Source: Methanobacteriota archaeon (GTDB taxonomy: Archaea > Methanobacteriota > Methanobacteria > Methanobacteriales > Methanobacteriaceae). Taken from it: DNA of 64,000 bases. The notes below the pieces were generated by a model. The model made no database searches, had not been told where the DNA came from, and saw nothing but the letters and a program-made list of their open reading frames with translations. Shown one piece after another: positions 8,296 to 18,852 of this stretch; within the stretch, counting starts at the first letter, position 1; every line of letters begins with the position of its first letter. The stretch is taken from the NCBI GenBank assembly GCA_029556335.1, contig JAKQFA010000028.1, positions 186,501 to 250,500 on the forward strand, read 5' to 3'. Made by a program: the position numbers and the translations under genes.

Positions 8296-9648
8296 ATGAA
8301 AGTAATTATAATTGGAGGGGGAGCCGGTGGACTTTCCACCGCATCAAATATTAGAAAATACGATGCAAAAGCAAAAATTACAGTAATTACTCGGGATAAA
8401 CACGTAGCCTATTCTCCATGCGCTATTCCCTATGTTTTAAGTGGTGATGTTAAAAATTTCAATGATATAATAATGCACCAGCCGGAAGAATATCTTGATC
8501 GGAATATAACAGTGCTGACTGAAGCAGAAGTATTGGAGGTAGAAAAGGAGCAAAATAAAATAAAGTACATTTTAATGAATGATAAAAAGCGCCATGAAAG
8601 AGAACTAGAATATGATCGCCTGGTTATCGCTACTGGTGGAGCTCCCTTCATCCCTCCAGTGAAAGGTGCTAATTTAAAGGGTGTTTTCACTATTCACACC
8701 ATTGACGATGGATTTAAGATCAAAAAATGGGCAAATAAGAGTCAAACAGCAGTTGTGGTGGGAGCTGGTTTGATCGGCTTGGAAACTGCTTATGGGCTTA
8801 AAAAAATGGGCTTGGAGGTAGTTGTTGGTGAATTGGTTTCTCAAATAGTTCCCAGATTACTGGACCCCGATATGGCCCGTTTAGTTCAGAATTACCTGGA
8901 AAAGGAGGGTATAAGAGTTATCCTGGGAAATTCCATCGAACAGGTAATGGGCACCCATAAAGTGGAGGGAGTTCAGATAGGGAATGAGATAATAAAGGCT
9001 GATTTAGTGATAATGGCCACTGGGATCCGTCCTGAAACTCATCTTGCTGAGTATATTGGTTGTGAACTGGGTAAATGGGCCATCAAAGTCAATGAAAAGA
9101 TGGAAACATCCATTCCAGGCATATATGCCGTGGGAGACTGTGTAGAAGTAACAGACGCCATCACCGGCCATCCCACCCAATCCCCACTTGGTTCAACTGC
9201 CGTAAGACAGGCGAAAATAGCGGCTAAAAACATAGCTGGCCAATTTGCCCAAGCTAAACCAGTTTTAAATGCTACCGTGGCCAAAATTGGGGAGCTAGAA
9301 TTTGGAGCAGTTGGTTTAACCAAAACTGTCGCCATTTATAATGGTATTTTCGTTATATCTGGAAAAAAGAGGGCCCTTACCAAGGCCAGGTACTATCCTG
9401 GTGCTAAAAGGATAGATGTTAAGATGGTGTGTAACCTCCAGGGAAGGATCATTGGATGTCAGATAGTGGCAGAGGAGCGGGTGGCTGAAAGAGTGGATAC
9501 CATGGCCCTGGCCATAGCAAAAAAGGTAACCTGTAATGAACTGGTTAACATGGAGTTCTCCTACGCCCCACCTGTATCCATGGTTATTGATCCCATAATA
9601 TTAGCAGCGGAAAACGCATGTGAGAAACTAAAAGAAATAGGAGAGTAG
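8296..9648 (+). CDS. FAD-dependent CoA-disulfide reductase / NADH oxidase family protein
   Basis: A 450-residue flavoprotein. The FAD site G-G-G-A-G-G is at residues 7-12, the redox cysteine is C42 in Y-S-P-C-A-I-P-Y, the NAD(P) site V-V-G-A-G-L-I-G-L is near 153-161, and A-V-G-D-C near 277 closes the FAD domain. The C-terminal dimer domain follows. A single cysteine at this position marks the NADH oxidase/CoA-disulfide reductase/persulfide reductase group. Members reduce CoA disulfide, polysulfide or oxygen. The DsrEFH-like cluster on one side and the F420H2 oxidase on the other fit sulfur redox or oxygen defence. GAGGTTG lies six bases before the ATG. Confidence 0.87.
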   Translation: MKVIIIGGGAGGLSTASNIRKYDAKAKITVITRDKHVAYSPCAIPYVLSGDVKNFNDIIMHQPEEYLDRNITVLTEAEVLEVEKEQNKIKYILMNDKKRHERELEYDRLVIATGGAPFIPPVKGANLKGVFTIHTIDDGFKIKKWANKSQTAVVVGAGLIGLETAYGLKKMGLEVVVGELVSQIVPRLLDPDMARLVQNYLEKEGIRVILGNSIEQVMGTHKVEGVQIGNEIIKADLVIMATGIRPETHLAEYIGCELGKWAIKVNEKMETSIPGIYAVGDCVEVTDAITGHPTQSPLGSTAVRQAKIAAKNIAGQFAQAKPVLNATVAKIGELEFGAVGLTKTVAIYNGIFVISGKKRALTKARYYPGAKRIDVKMVCNLQGRIIGCQIVAEERVAERVDTMALAIAKKVTCNELVNMEFSYAPPVSMVIDPIILAAENACEKLKEIGE

Positions 9649-9842
9649 GGGTAAGGTTTTTCATCTCATCAATGTATTAATGAGTAATTTAAAGTGTACT
9701 ATATTCTTGATTGATTTATAATCATGCCAGAGCCAGATAGGGGGAAATTTTCATCATTACAAGGTTTGATTTTTTTTGATTCCAGCCCTGGCTATGATGG
9801 GGACAGAGATAGGTCTCTCCTAGAAGTACCCCTTTTATTCAT

Positions 9843-9947
9843 TCAAACCCAATGGGTCGGGGCTTTATTACCAGTACTATCCATTGAAGCTTTTTGTACC
9901 AGTTTTTCCAATTCAACTTCTTTACTTGTTGCACCAAAATCTCGTTG
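9843..9947 (-). other. In-frame open stretch just after the fprA stop codon
   Basis: After the TAA of fprA the same frame stays open for 34 codons before TGA at 9843-9845. The would-be peptide (starting Q-R-D-F-G-A-T-S-K-E-V-E-L-E-K-L) has a lysine/glutamate-rich composition like real protein and ends in A-P-T-H-W-V. It contains an internal ATG but no ribosome site in front of it. It may be a stop-codon truncation of a longer tail, a readthrough extension or the relic of another gene. The rest of the gap up to 9649 shows nothing I can name. Confidence 0.3.
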
Positions 9948-11171
9948 TTATAGTGTTTTTATCTCCTGGGCCAGTTTTTTACCCACTTCGAAGCATTTTT
10001 CTAGCTCATCTTGGTCTGGTATGAAGGTTATCTCATACTCTTCTTTAACGTTGAATCCGTATTGAGTAAGTTCTTCAGCCAATTTATGGGGTGATCCTCC
10101 CCTTCCACCCATGGAACCGAATGTAACGGCCAACCTTTCCCTGCCAGTGCGGTTGAATAACAATCCTCGGAGGTAGTATAGAATGTCCCCTGCACTTGGG
10201 TAAGGTACGTCGTTAATGGTTGGCACTCCCAGGGCTATGGCTTTACTGTCCAGGACCTCTTTAACGATTTCGCTGCGTTCATCTTCGTGGAGATAGTACA
10301 TCTTAACATCCACCCCTTCACTGATTACACCCTCAGCCATAGCATGGGCCATTTTTTGGGTGGAATGATGCATGGTGTCGTAGATGATGGTAATTTTATC
10401 TTCACATTCACCAGTTGCCCAGGAATTGTAGGCACCAATAACTTTCATAGGATCGGTCCATATCTGTCCATGGGCTGGTGCAATGATTTTGATCTGTTCA
10501 AGGAGACCAAGATCAGTGACTTCCTGTAACTTCTTCAAAACCAGTTTAGATAGGGGGGTCAGTAGATTAGCGTAAAACTTCTGGGTGGCCTCCATCAAGA
10601 TGTATTCTGGAACATCATTGTCATAACGTTGTGCAAAGCACAGGTGTTGACTGAAAGCATCGTTTGGGAATAAAACTCCATCTTCAGATAGGAATGTAAA
10701 CATACTGTCTGGCCAGTGCAGTAGAAAGGCTTCTAAGAAGGTTAAGGTCTTACCACCCAGTTCCAGGGTTTCACCAGTCCCTACTTCCACAAAGTTAGCC
10801 CCTTTCAGTGCAGGATAGTGCTTTAACAGTCCTTTAACTGCTATTTTTGTGCAGTATATTGGGGCTTCTGGGAAATTACGGTGTAATTCAGTTAAAAGGC
10901 CACTGTGGTCCATTTCGACATGGTTTTGTATGATTACATCGATGTGGACCTCTTTACCTTCCCTATGGAATGCGTCCCCTACCCTGGCCATGAGCTCTTG
11001 ATAGTTGCCATGGTATGCGTTATCTATCAAGGCTACTTTCTCCTCTCCAAATACTAGATATGCATTGTAAGTGGTTCCTTTTAGAGTGTAGCCATGATAT
11101 TGTCGGATGTCCCAGTCCAGGACTCCTACCCAGTAAACTTTTTCTGCTATCTTCTCTGCGGTTGCTTTCAT
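9948..11171 (-). CDS. fprA: F420H2 oxidase, A-type flavoprotein
   Basis: A 407-residue flavodiiron protein that reduces oxygen to water using reduced coenzyme F420 in methanogens. The N-terminal beta-lactamase-like domain holds the diiron ligands H84-x-E86-x-D88-H89. The C-terminal flavodoxin domain begins near residue 257 with I-I-Y-D-T-M-H-H-S-T, the FMN phosphate loop. GGAGG stands upstream of the ATG. The gene is divergent from an MsvR-type regulator with TTCG...CGAA sites between them. That is the arrangement described for the F420H2 oxidase gene (fpaA) and msvR of M. thermautotrophicus, as I recall. Expression is therefore probably released under oxidising conditions. Confidence 0.93.
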   Translation of the reverse strand: MKATAEKIAEKVYWVGVLDWDIRQYHGYTLKGTTYNAYLVFGEEKVALIDNAYHGNYQELMARVGDAFHREGKEVHIDVIIQNHVEMDHSGLLTELHRNFPEAPIYCTKIAVKGLLKHYPALKGANFVEVGTGETLELGGKTLTFLEAFLLHWPDSMFTFLSEDGVLFPNDAFSQHLCFAQRYDNDVPEYILMEATQKFYANLLTPLSKLVLKKLQEVTDLGLLEQIKIIAPAHGQIWTDPMKVIGAYNSWATGECEDKITIIYDTMHHSTQKMAHAMAEGVISEGVDVKMYYLHEDERSEIVKEVLDSKAIALGVPTINDVPYPSAGDILYYLRGLLFNRTGRERLAVTFGSMGGRGGSPHKLAEELTQYGFNVKEEYEITFIPDQDELEKCFEVGKKLAQEIKTL

Positions 11172-11293
11172 GATCTTGCGACCTCCTCACCAAGAATAAG
11201 TTCGTTAAGATACAAACGTTATATGATGGTAGGGACCCACCCTATATAAATGTTCGGATAGTGACGAACGTATCGGTTGGTACGAACCATTAA
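11172..11293. promoter_or_regulatory. Divergent fprA/msvR promoter with MsvR-type operators
   Basis: A TATA box for the regulator lies at 11242-11250 (CTATATAAA), and one for fprA on the minus strand at 11218-11225 (CATATAAC read on that strand). TTCGGATAGTGACGAA at 11253-11268 is a perfect TTCG-N8-CGAA inverted repeat just downstream of the regulator TATA box. TTCGTTAAGATACAAA (11201-11216) is an imperfect copy between the fprA TATA box and its gene. A third half-matched site, ATCGGTTGGTACGAA, covers 11272-11286. The positions suggest that bound regulator blocks both promoters. Confidence 0.7.
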
Positions 11294-12079
11294 ATGGTGC
11301 GGGGTACAGATCAACAACTAATGATGGGATCAAAAAAAACTAGGGACCTGGCCAAGATATATTCATCACCCCAGGGTGCAAGGGTGGTTCAAAGTCCGGT
11401 GAAGAAGGAAATATTATCTTTACTTAAAAACAAGGATATGAGTGGTTCGGAAATTGTTTCCGCTACTGGTAAATCCAAATCAACAGTATCTGTTCATCTC
11501 CAGGATTTGATGAAGGCAAATATCATCAGTTGGAAGCCCCATCCCCAGGATCGCCGGAAAAAAATTTTTTATTTACATTCCAGACATCTGGGAGACATTT
11601 CACCTCAAAGGGAGATTGAATCTGACATGGACCTATACCTTGATCAGCACGTGGTGCAGTCCAATGACCCCTTCAAATTCTTTCGCTTCATGTTCCGCAC
11701 CATAAGGATGGCTCTCCTAGATGAAGGGGTAAACATCGACCCCATTCTTCACAGGGCAGGATTTAAGGTAGGTGAAGCATTTTACCATAAACTACAGGCA
11801 TCCACATTGGATCAGCTGGTTAAAAACCTGTCTGATTTCTGGGCAGAAAACCATTTAGGCCGGTTAGAAGTCAACAGTTTAGATCCTCCTATAATACTGG
11901 CCTACGATTGTTTTGAATGTGAAGATCTGCCACTCCTAGGAAGACCTGCATGTTCCTTTGATAGCGGCATATTAAGAGCGATTTTTTCAGCTCACATGGG
12001 GGAAAATGTCTCTGTGGAAGAGACTAAATGTTTTGCCCAGGGTGATGAGTGCTGCCAATTTCACGTTAATCCTGGATGA
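11294..12079 (+). CDS. msvR: Redox-sensing transcriptional regulator, MsvR type (wHTH plus V4R domain)
   Basis: A 261-residue regulator. Residues 25-95 form an ArsR-like winged helix (S-P-V-K-K-E-I-L-S-L-L ... S-K-S-T-V-S-V-H-L). The C-terminal half is a V4R domain ending in a cysteine-rich stretch: Y-D-C-F-E-C, a lone cysteine, then K-C-F-A-Q-G-D-E-C-C-Q-F. MsvR proteins of methanogens sense redox state through such cysteines and control the adjacent F420H2 oxidase gene and their own gene. I kept the ATG at 11294, but a second ATG pair at 11321 gives a product starting M-M-G-S-K and cannot be excluded. No clear ribosome site precedes either. Confidence 0.88.
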   Translation: MVRGTDQQLMMGSKKTRDLAKIYSSPQGARVVQSPVKKEILSLLKNKDMSGSEIVSATGKSKSTVSVHLQDLMKANIISWKPHPQDRRKKIFYLHSRHLGDISPQREIESDMDLYLDQHVVQSNDPFKFFRFMFRTIRMALLDEGVNIDPILHRAGFKVGEAFYHKLQASTLDQLVKNLSDFWAENHLGRLEVNSLDPPIILAYDCFECEDLPLLGRPACSFDSGILRAIFSAHMGENVSVEETKCFAQGDECCQFHVNPG

Positions 12080-12088
12080 AAGGAGTAC

Positions 12089-13087
12089 CTAATACATTTT
12101 ATTACTCTCTAAAAACGAGAGTATGGCATCTGCTGCCTGTTCCAAATCCCTCACACATCCATAGTGGCCGAATATAGAGGGATAAAGAAAGATCTCCGCA
12201 TCTTCAATGGACTCAGCCAGTGGGATTGTACTGATACTGGGAGGAAAAATCTGATCATCTTCAATACCAATTACCAGGGTTTTCGCCCTTATTCTTGATG
12301 AGTTTCCATCTGAAATATCAACTTCCATGTTGAAGTTCAGCATGGCCTGATTACGCCAGATGATGTCGTTGGCATCGAGTGCAGCCACCTCCTGATTGCG
12401 CTCATCCATGGCCTCCCAGAAATCTTCATCAGTTTCAAACTCCTGTTCAAAGTATTCTGGAGTCATGGACCAGAGAAATCCAATGGTAGATCCGCGTTCT
12501 AATGCACCAATCGGGTTATCATCATAATTTCCCCCCTGATAAGCCGGATCTTCCTGGATGATCCTGCTCATTAGCCCATAGGCACCGTTCATCTGCCTTC
12601 CTGATTTCAGGCCAGTGGCTATGGGGATCAGGAAGTCCATAAAATCCGGGTAATCAGTCGCCCACTGCAGGGCTTGAAAACCACCCATGGAAGTCCCTAT
12701 CACTCCCTTAAGATGTTTTATACCCAGAGACTCCAGGAGCTTCATGTGGAAATTAACCATATCCCTAACCGTGTAAAAAGGGAATGCAGGACCTAATTCT
12801 GTGGTACAGGGGCTGGCTGAACCTGATGAACCCAGGGCAGTGGGGGATATTATGAAAAAGCGGTTGGTATCCACTGCTTTCCCCGGGCCAATCACCGCGT
12901 CTAGATTCCCCACCGAACTGTAACTGCCCGACCAACCATGAAGATACAAGACGCCGTTGGTAAGATTTCCTGCCTTATCTGTGACTTTACGTCCGAATGT
13001 GGCGTATTCTATCTTCAGATCCTGCAGTACTTCTCCGGATTCGAGCCTAAAAGACTTCAGATTAAGATATTGTGGCTGGATTTCCAT
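12089..13087 (-). CDS. Alpha/beta hydrolase of the homoserine O-acetyltransferase (MetX) family
   Basis: A 332-residue alpha/beta hydrolase. The nucleophile elbow is G-T-S133-M-G-G. The other triad members are probably D278 (I-G-I-E-D-D-Q) and H308 (F-G-H-Y-G). The N-terminal stretch with Y-A-T-F-G and L-H-G-W-S-G is that of MetX-like acyltransferases, which make O-acyl-homoserine. It is shorter than typical MetX, and the histidine motif is G-H-Y-G rather than G-H-D, so another acyl transfer or hydrolysis reaction is possible. It lies 12 bases after cbiL on the same strand, but nothing links it to cobalamin. Confidence 0.75.
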   Translation of the reverse strand: MEIQPQYLNLKSFRLESGEVLQDLKIEYATFGRKVTDKAGNLTNGVLYLHGWSGSYSSVGNLDAVIGPGKAVDTNRFFIISPTALGSSGSASPCTTELGPAFPFYTVRDMVNFHMKLLESLGIKHLKGVIGTSMGGFQALQWATDYPDFMDFLIPIATGLKSGRQMNGAYGLMSRIIQEDPAYQGGNYDDNPIGALERGSTIGFLWSMTPEYFEQEFETDEDFWEAMDERNQEVAALDANDIIWRNQAMLNFNMEVDISDGNSSRIRAKTLVIGIEDDQIFPPSISTIPLAESIEDAEIFLYPSIFGHYGCVRDLEQAADAILSFLESNKMY

Positions 13088-13099
13088 AACTTGGCCCCT

Positions 13100-13798
13100 T
13101 CATTGGTCCTTGAACTTGATTATGGTGGTGGAGAGATATTTTTTATCCCGGGAAAAACCTTTAACTATCTTTTCATCAGACATGCCACAGTTTTGCACAG
13201 AAATAATCTCCTTTCTCCGGGGATCCTTCCCTACAATGTCCTGCAGTTCTTTACTGTGGCGGCTGGTCTTCATAATCACTGCAGTGTCAGCGTGTTCCAG
13301 AATGGGAGTTAACCTTTCATCCACCTTGGGCACGATGACTATGATCTCGTCTTTCTCCCCCAGGGTAATGTGTGCCGATGCTGCGCATCCAGTGAAGGAT
13401 GTTATTCCAGGAATGGTTTCCACCTCAAAGCCTGTGCTCCGGATCTTTTTCTCCAGGTAAGAGAATGTACTGTAGACAGTGGGATCTCCCAGTGTAATGA
13501 AGGCCACATCCAGGCCCTGTTGTAGGCGTTCTTTAACCTGCCTGGCGGCTTCTTCCCAGTAGATATGCAGGGCTTCTTCATCCTCTATCATGGGAAAAAC
13601 TGGATCCAGTACTTCATATTCGTCGTCCCGAGATTCAAGTATAAATTTTACTATTGATAATGCTAAACTAGGCCTTGATTCAGCCGAACGAGGGGAACAT
13701 ATGACTGGTACTTCTTTAAGAATATTTGCTGCCTTTAAAGTCAGCAGATCTGGGTTTCCCGGCCCAACACCGACTCCTATAAGTTTTCCTGATGACAT
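13100..13798 (-). CDS. cbiL: Cobalt-factor II C20-methyltransferase CbiL
   Basis: A 232-residue SAM-dependent tetrapyrrole methyltransferase of the anaerobic cobalamin pathway, adding the C20 methyl group to cobalt-factor II. It starts with G-V-G-V-G-P-G-N-P-D-L-L-T-L-K-A, continues with F-I-T-L-G-D-P-T-V-Y-S-T-F (about residues 98-110) and then I-P-G-I-T-S-F. Together these distinguish CbiL/CobI from the other corrin methylases. Other cobalamin genes occur elsewhere in the window (28073, 32537, 33658, 50560) rather than in one operon. Confidence 0.9.
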   Translation of the reverse strand: MSSGKLIGVGVGPGNPDLLTLKAANILKEVPVICSPRSAESRPSLALSIVKFILESRDDEYEVLDPVFPMIEDEEALHIYWEEAARQVKERLQQGLDVAFITLGDPTVYSTFSYLEKKIRSTGFEVETIPGITSFTGCAASAHITLGEKDEIIVIVPKVDERLTPILEHADTAVIMKTSRHSKELQDIVGKDPRRKEIISVQNCGMSDEKIVKGFSRDKKYLSTTIIKFKDQ

Positions 13799-13935
13799 GT
13801 GTTAACTCCTATCTTAATGATTATTTGAAATCGTTTATAACCTTGATAGTGAGGGATAATATGAATAAAGCCGTTATTTAAGGTTTGATCTGGGGCTTCC
13901 ACCTATTTATATCACCAGCACAATATAGGTAATCC

Positions 13936-15783
<1,848 letters not shown>

Positions 15784-15917
15784 ATAATCAAAATCAGAAA
15801 ACTATAGCCGATAAATATTCATTCTAATCCTGATCAAGAACCGATGCAGCCCATAGCCACCGATTTTGAAATTTAAGAATACAATGAAAATCAGAATTGA
15901 AGATTAATAAAAATTAG

Positions 15918-15997
<80 letters not shown>

Positions 15998-16278
15998 AGT
16001 GCCTAACAAATCATAGGCAAATCACTTGTAGGTGTTTTTCACTTATAAAACTATCCGTTTCCTATTATAAATAGCATTTAACTCCATTTAGGTATGGAAA
16101 AAAAAATAAAAAAAATGAAAATTAATTATAAAGGATTATTATTTAGCTAAGTAATTATAATTAGATAAAGGATATGTTAATCCAATAAATTGTTCCAAAA
16201 ATTATTGTTGTTATTCTTGCACGCCTTCACTATATATGAATCCCCGGAAGCGGCCCCCAACAAGAATTAAATAGGAAT

Positions 16279-16860
16279 TTAACAATAATAAGAGCAATAA
16301 TATACAAGTCCATAAAATGTTCCTATATAAATTTTTAAGTAGGGACTGGTTAAAAGGAAAGCCAAACTCAAAATTTCCACAATAAAACTATAAATAACAA
16401 ATATGAAAGGTATCTAGTCCATCCAATATTTTTTTATAAAAATCAAAGATTCTTTTGATATCAAAAGCCTCCTTGAATTTCTCTTCATAAGCCATGTTAC
16501 CCCCAGCAGGGATGAATACTATACTGATAAAAAATGCTACCATGGCAATGGTAATCTGGGATGAGGAGCTGGCAAAGCTTAAATCAAACTTCCCCAAGGC
16601 CGATATGATGAAAATGGCAGAAACAATATACAAGGGAATGTTGTAAATGATGCCTACTGCAATCAAATTCAGACCATCAGCAATCAAATCACCATATTCA
16701 TCTAAATCAGGCAGGCATCTCATCAAACCCAAGGATTGTGCTTTTTATAACTCGCAAGGAATAGCCCCCAACCATTATCCCAGGAATTTATTAGAAAAGA
16801 CCCCAGTGATAGGAGAATGACTTTTAAAAACTTATTAGAATCCGTGAAAGGATAGTGAAA
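16279..16860 (-). pseudogene. Decayed DUF4013-type membrane protein gene, copy A
   Basis: Pieces of one membrane protein appear in successive minus-strand frames. An N-terminal piece with H-Y-P-F-T-D-S-N-K-F-L-K-V lies near 16850-16790, then I-P-G-I-M-V-G-G-Y-S-L-R-V-I-K (16785-16720), then a long open middle part (16388-16732), then a C-terminal piece P-Y-L-K-I-Y-I-G-T-F-Y-G-L near 16300-16340. The middle part has two helices and ends E-K-F-K-E-A-F-D. The order matches intact DUF4013 proteins of Methanobacteriales as I know them. A tandem GCCT duplication (AGGCAGGC on the plus strand, 16709-16716) explains one frameshift. The function of the family is unknown. Confidence 0.65.
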
Positions 16861-17233
16861 CACATCTACAAAAACATGACCAATACCCACATAATGACTC
16901 CCATTATTACATAAATTATTATTACCCCCCCCTAAGTTTAATATTATTTGTGCATGGGTATTATTACGATTTAATATTGTTAATATATGATGCTATTTTT
17001 CTGTAAAAACTGTGGAATAAACTAAAACTTATACAAAACGCTTGAATAGAATTTAAAAGATAAAAAGGCGTTGTATTCTTCATTTTTAAATTAACTCACT
17101 ATTATGCATGCTTACGTGTGGAGAAATTATCATGAATTTTTAATTTAAATCCAAATTAATTTCTAAAATCCCACAAGTCCAAATAACCTCTTCAAATTAG
17201 ATTATCTTGGTACAATAAGCCCGTTTGTCGACC
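16861..17233. other. AT-rich gap between two decayed genes
   Basis: About 370 bases with stop codons in all frames and many A/T runs. I see only a run of eight C residues near 16926-16933 and no RNA or gene. It separates the two DUF4013 relics and may contain the remains of their control regions. Confidence 0.5.
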
Positions 17234-17875
17234 TTAAAAGCTGAATAAATATGCGTAAGCCAGCAAAGTTACAGCCACAAGAATTGGAATCCATCCCAGA
17301 GCTGGTAGATCCAGGACCAGAGGAATCAATTCAATTAATAAGTTGATTAATCCACCGAACAAAGTCATGAATACTATTAACGTCAGATATTTCATCCACC
17401 CCCACATCTTTGAAAAAGCTAAAAACCTCTTTAAACTCGAATGTGGCTTTAAAACTTTTTTCATCAGCCATATGGGTCAGACACATCACAAAAAGAGCGT
17501 TGAAAAGAGAAGTGTAGATGGCAGCCACAGTAACTGAGGCCAGATTCAGGTCCACCTCTTTTATTAGAAAGGACTCTAAAATCCACACAAGACCATAAAA
17601 AATAATTCCAAATATCAAAATCATTCCAGGAATATTAAACCCTCCCGGAACACGTTCTTCCAATCATTAAATCCTGGATGCCCATCTTCACCTTTAATGG
17701 TATTAGATACTATTTTTAATAGGTAATCCAAGGCCAGAATTCCAGGAACATTTAGAATCTGGTTGAAAAAAGGATTAACAATCCCAGATAACTTTTTATT
17801 TCTAACAGGTAAGTTAAAGAATCCAAAACGATTTTATCTAGTTTATTATTTATGGTCTTCAAAAAATATTCCCCA
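17234..17875 (-). pseudogene. Decayed DUF4013-type membrane protein gene, copy B
   Basis: At least four pieces in three frames line up as one protein. An N-terminal piece N-K-L-D-K-I-V-L-D-S-L-T-Y-L-L-E lies near 17860-17790. Next comes a piece with D-Y-L-L-K-I-V-S-N-T-I-K-G-E-D and W-K-N-V-F-R-E-G (17780-17645), then an open middle part (17331-17663) with two helices and F-K-A-T-F-E-F-K-E-V-F. A C-terminal piece (17234-17464) reads W-G-W-M-K-Y-L-T-L-I-V with two helices. Each junction needs a frameshift. It parallels copy A and seems to be a second, independently broken member of the same family. Confidence 0.65.
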
Positions 17876-18009
17876 ATTTTTTGCCTATTAATTATTAGAT
17901 CTTCCGGTTTTAAAATATAAAGCCTAATATAGTGCTTTAAAAAATTAAAATATCAAGAATTGTTTGATCTTATATTAATTAAATTCCTGAGAAAAAGATA
18001 AGGAGCCAC

Positions 18010-18840
18010 ATGTTAGCCAAAAGAATCATACCCTGTTTGGACTGTGATCTGCAGGTTCCCCATGGACGGGTCGTGAAGGGAGTGGAGTTTAAACAGATCC
18101 GCTACGCAGGGGACCCAGTGGAACTGGCCACCAAGTATTACGAAGATGGGGCGGATGAAATCGTGTTCCTGGATATTACCGCCTCCCACGAGCGCAGGGA
18201 GACCATGGCCGAAGTGATCAAGGCCACCACTGAAAACGTGTTCGTGCCCATCTGCGTGGGGGGTGGCATTCGCAAACCAGAGGACTATGTGACTATGCTC
18301 AAAGCGGGTGCCGACAAGTGCTCCATCAACACCGCCGCCATCCATAACCCAGCTCTGATAAAGCAGGCCTCCGAAATTGTGGGCAGCCAGGCCTGCGTGG
18401 TTGGGATCGATGCCAAACGAAGGTACGTGGACAACCCTAAAGAAGATGATAACCGAATAATCATAGAAACAGAGAACGGATATTGCTGGTATGATTGCAG
18501 CATCTATGGTGGGCGTGACTTTACAGGGAAAGATGCCATTAAATGGGCTGTGGAGTGCCAGGAAACGGGGGCTGGTGAAATATTACTGACCTCCATGGAC
18601 CGGGACGGGACCAAAGACGGCTACGACCTTCCCCTGATCCGTGTCATGAGTGAGATGCTGGACATTCCCATCATCGCATCTGGTGGTGGAGGGAACCCAG
18701 AACACATATACCGTGTATTTAAAGATGGTAAAGGAGATGCCGCATTGGCAGCCAGTATCTTCCATTTCAACGAATACCCTGTGACAGTAGTAAAGGAGTA
18801 TCTGCAAAATAAAGGAGTGGAAGTAAGGATCCAGGATTAG
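18010..18840 (+). CDS. hisF: Imidazole glycerol phosphate synthase subunit HisF
   Basis: A 276-residue (beta/alpha)8 cyclase that, with HisH, makes imidazole glycerol phosphate and AICAR in histidine synthesis. It begins M-L-A-K-R-I-I-P-C-L-D11-C, with the first catalytic aspartate. The second is D134 in V-V-G-I-D-A-K-R. Phosphate-binding loops read V-G-G-G-I-R and A-S-G-G-G-G. AAGGAGCC stands just before the ATG. It is about 20 residues longer than bacterial HisF because of an insert after residue 135, as in other Methanobacteriales. The next gene follows after 12 bases. Confidence 0.96.
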   Translation: MLAKRIIPCLDCDLQVPHGRVVKGVEFKQIRYAGDPVELATKYYEDGADEIVFLDITASHERRETMAEVIKATTENVFVPICVGGGIRKPEDYVTMLKAGADKCSINTAAIHNPALIKQASEIVGSQACVVGIDAKRRYVDNPKEDDNRIIIETENGYCWYDCSIYGGRDFTGKDAIKWAVECQETGAGEILLTSMDRDGTKDGYDLPLIRVMSEMLDIPIIASGGGGNPEHIYRVFKDGKGDAALAASIFHFNEYPVTVVKEYLQNKGVEVRIQD

Positions 18841-18852
18841 GGAGGAGATGAA

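Noticed and set aside
9724..10065. 113-codon plus-strand frame over the fprA end
   Set aside because: It overlaps fprA antisense, has no start signal, and has an S/F/L-rich shadow-like composition.
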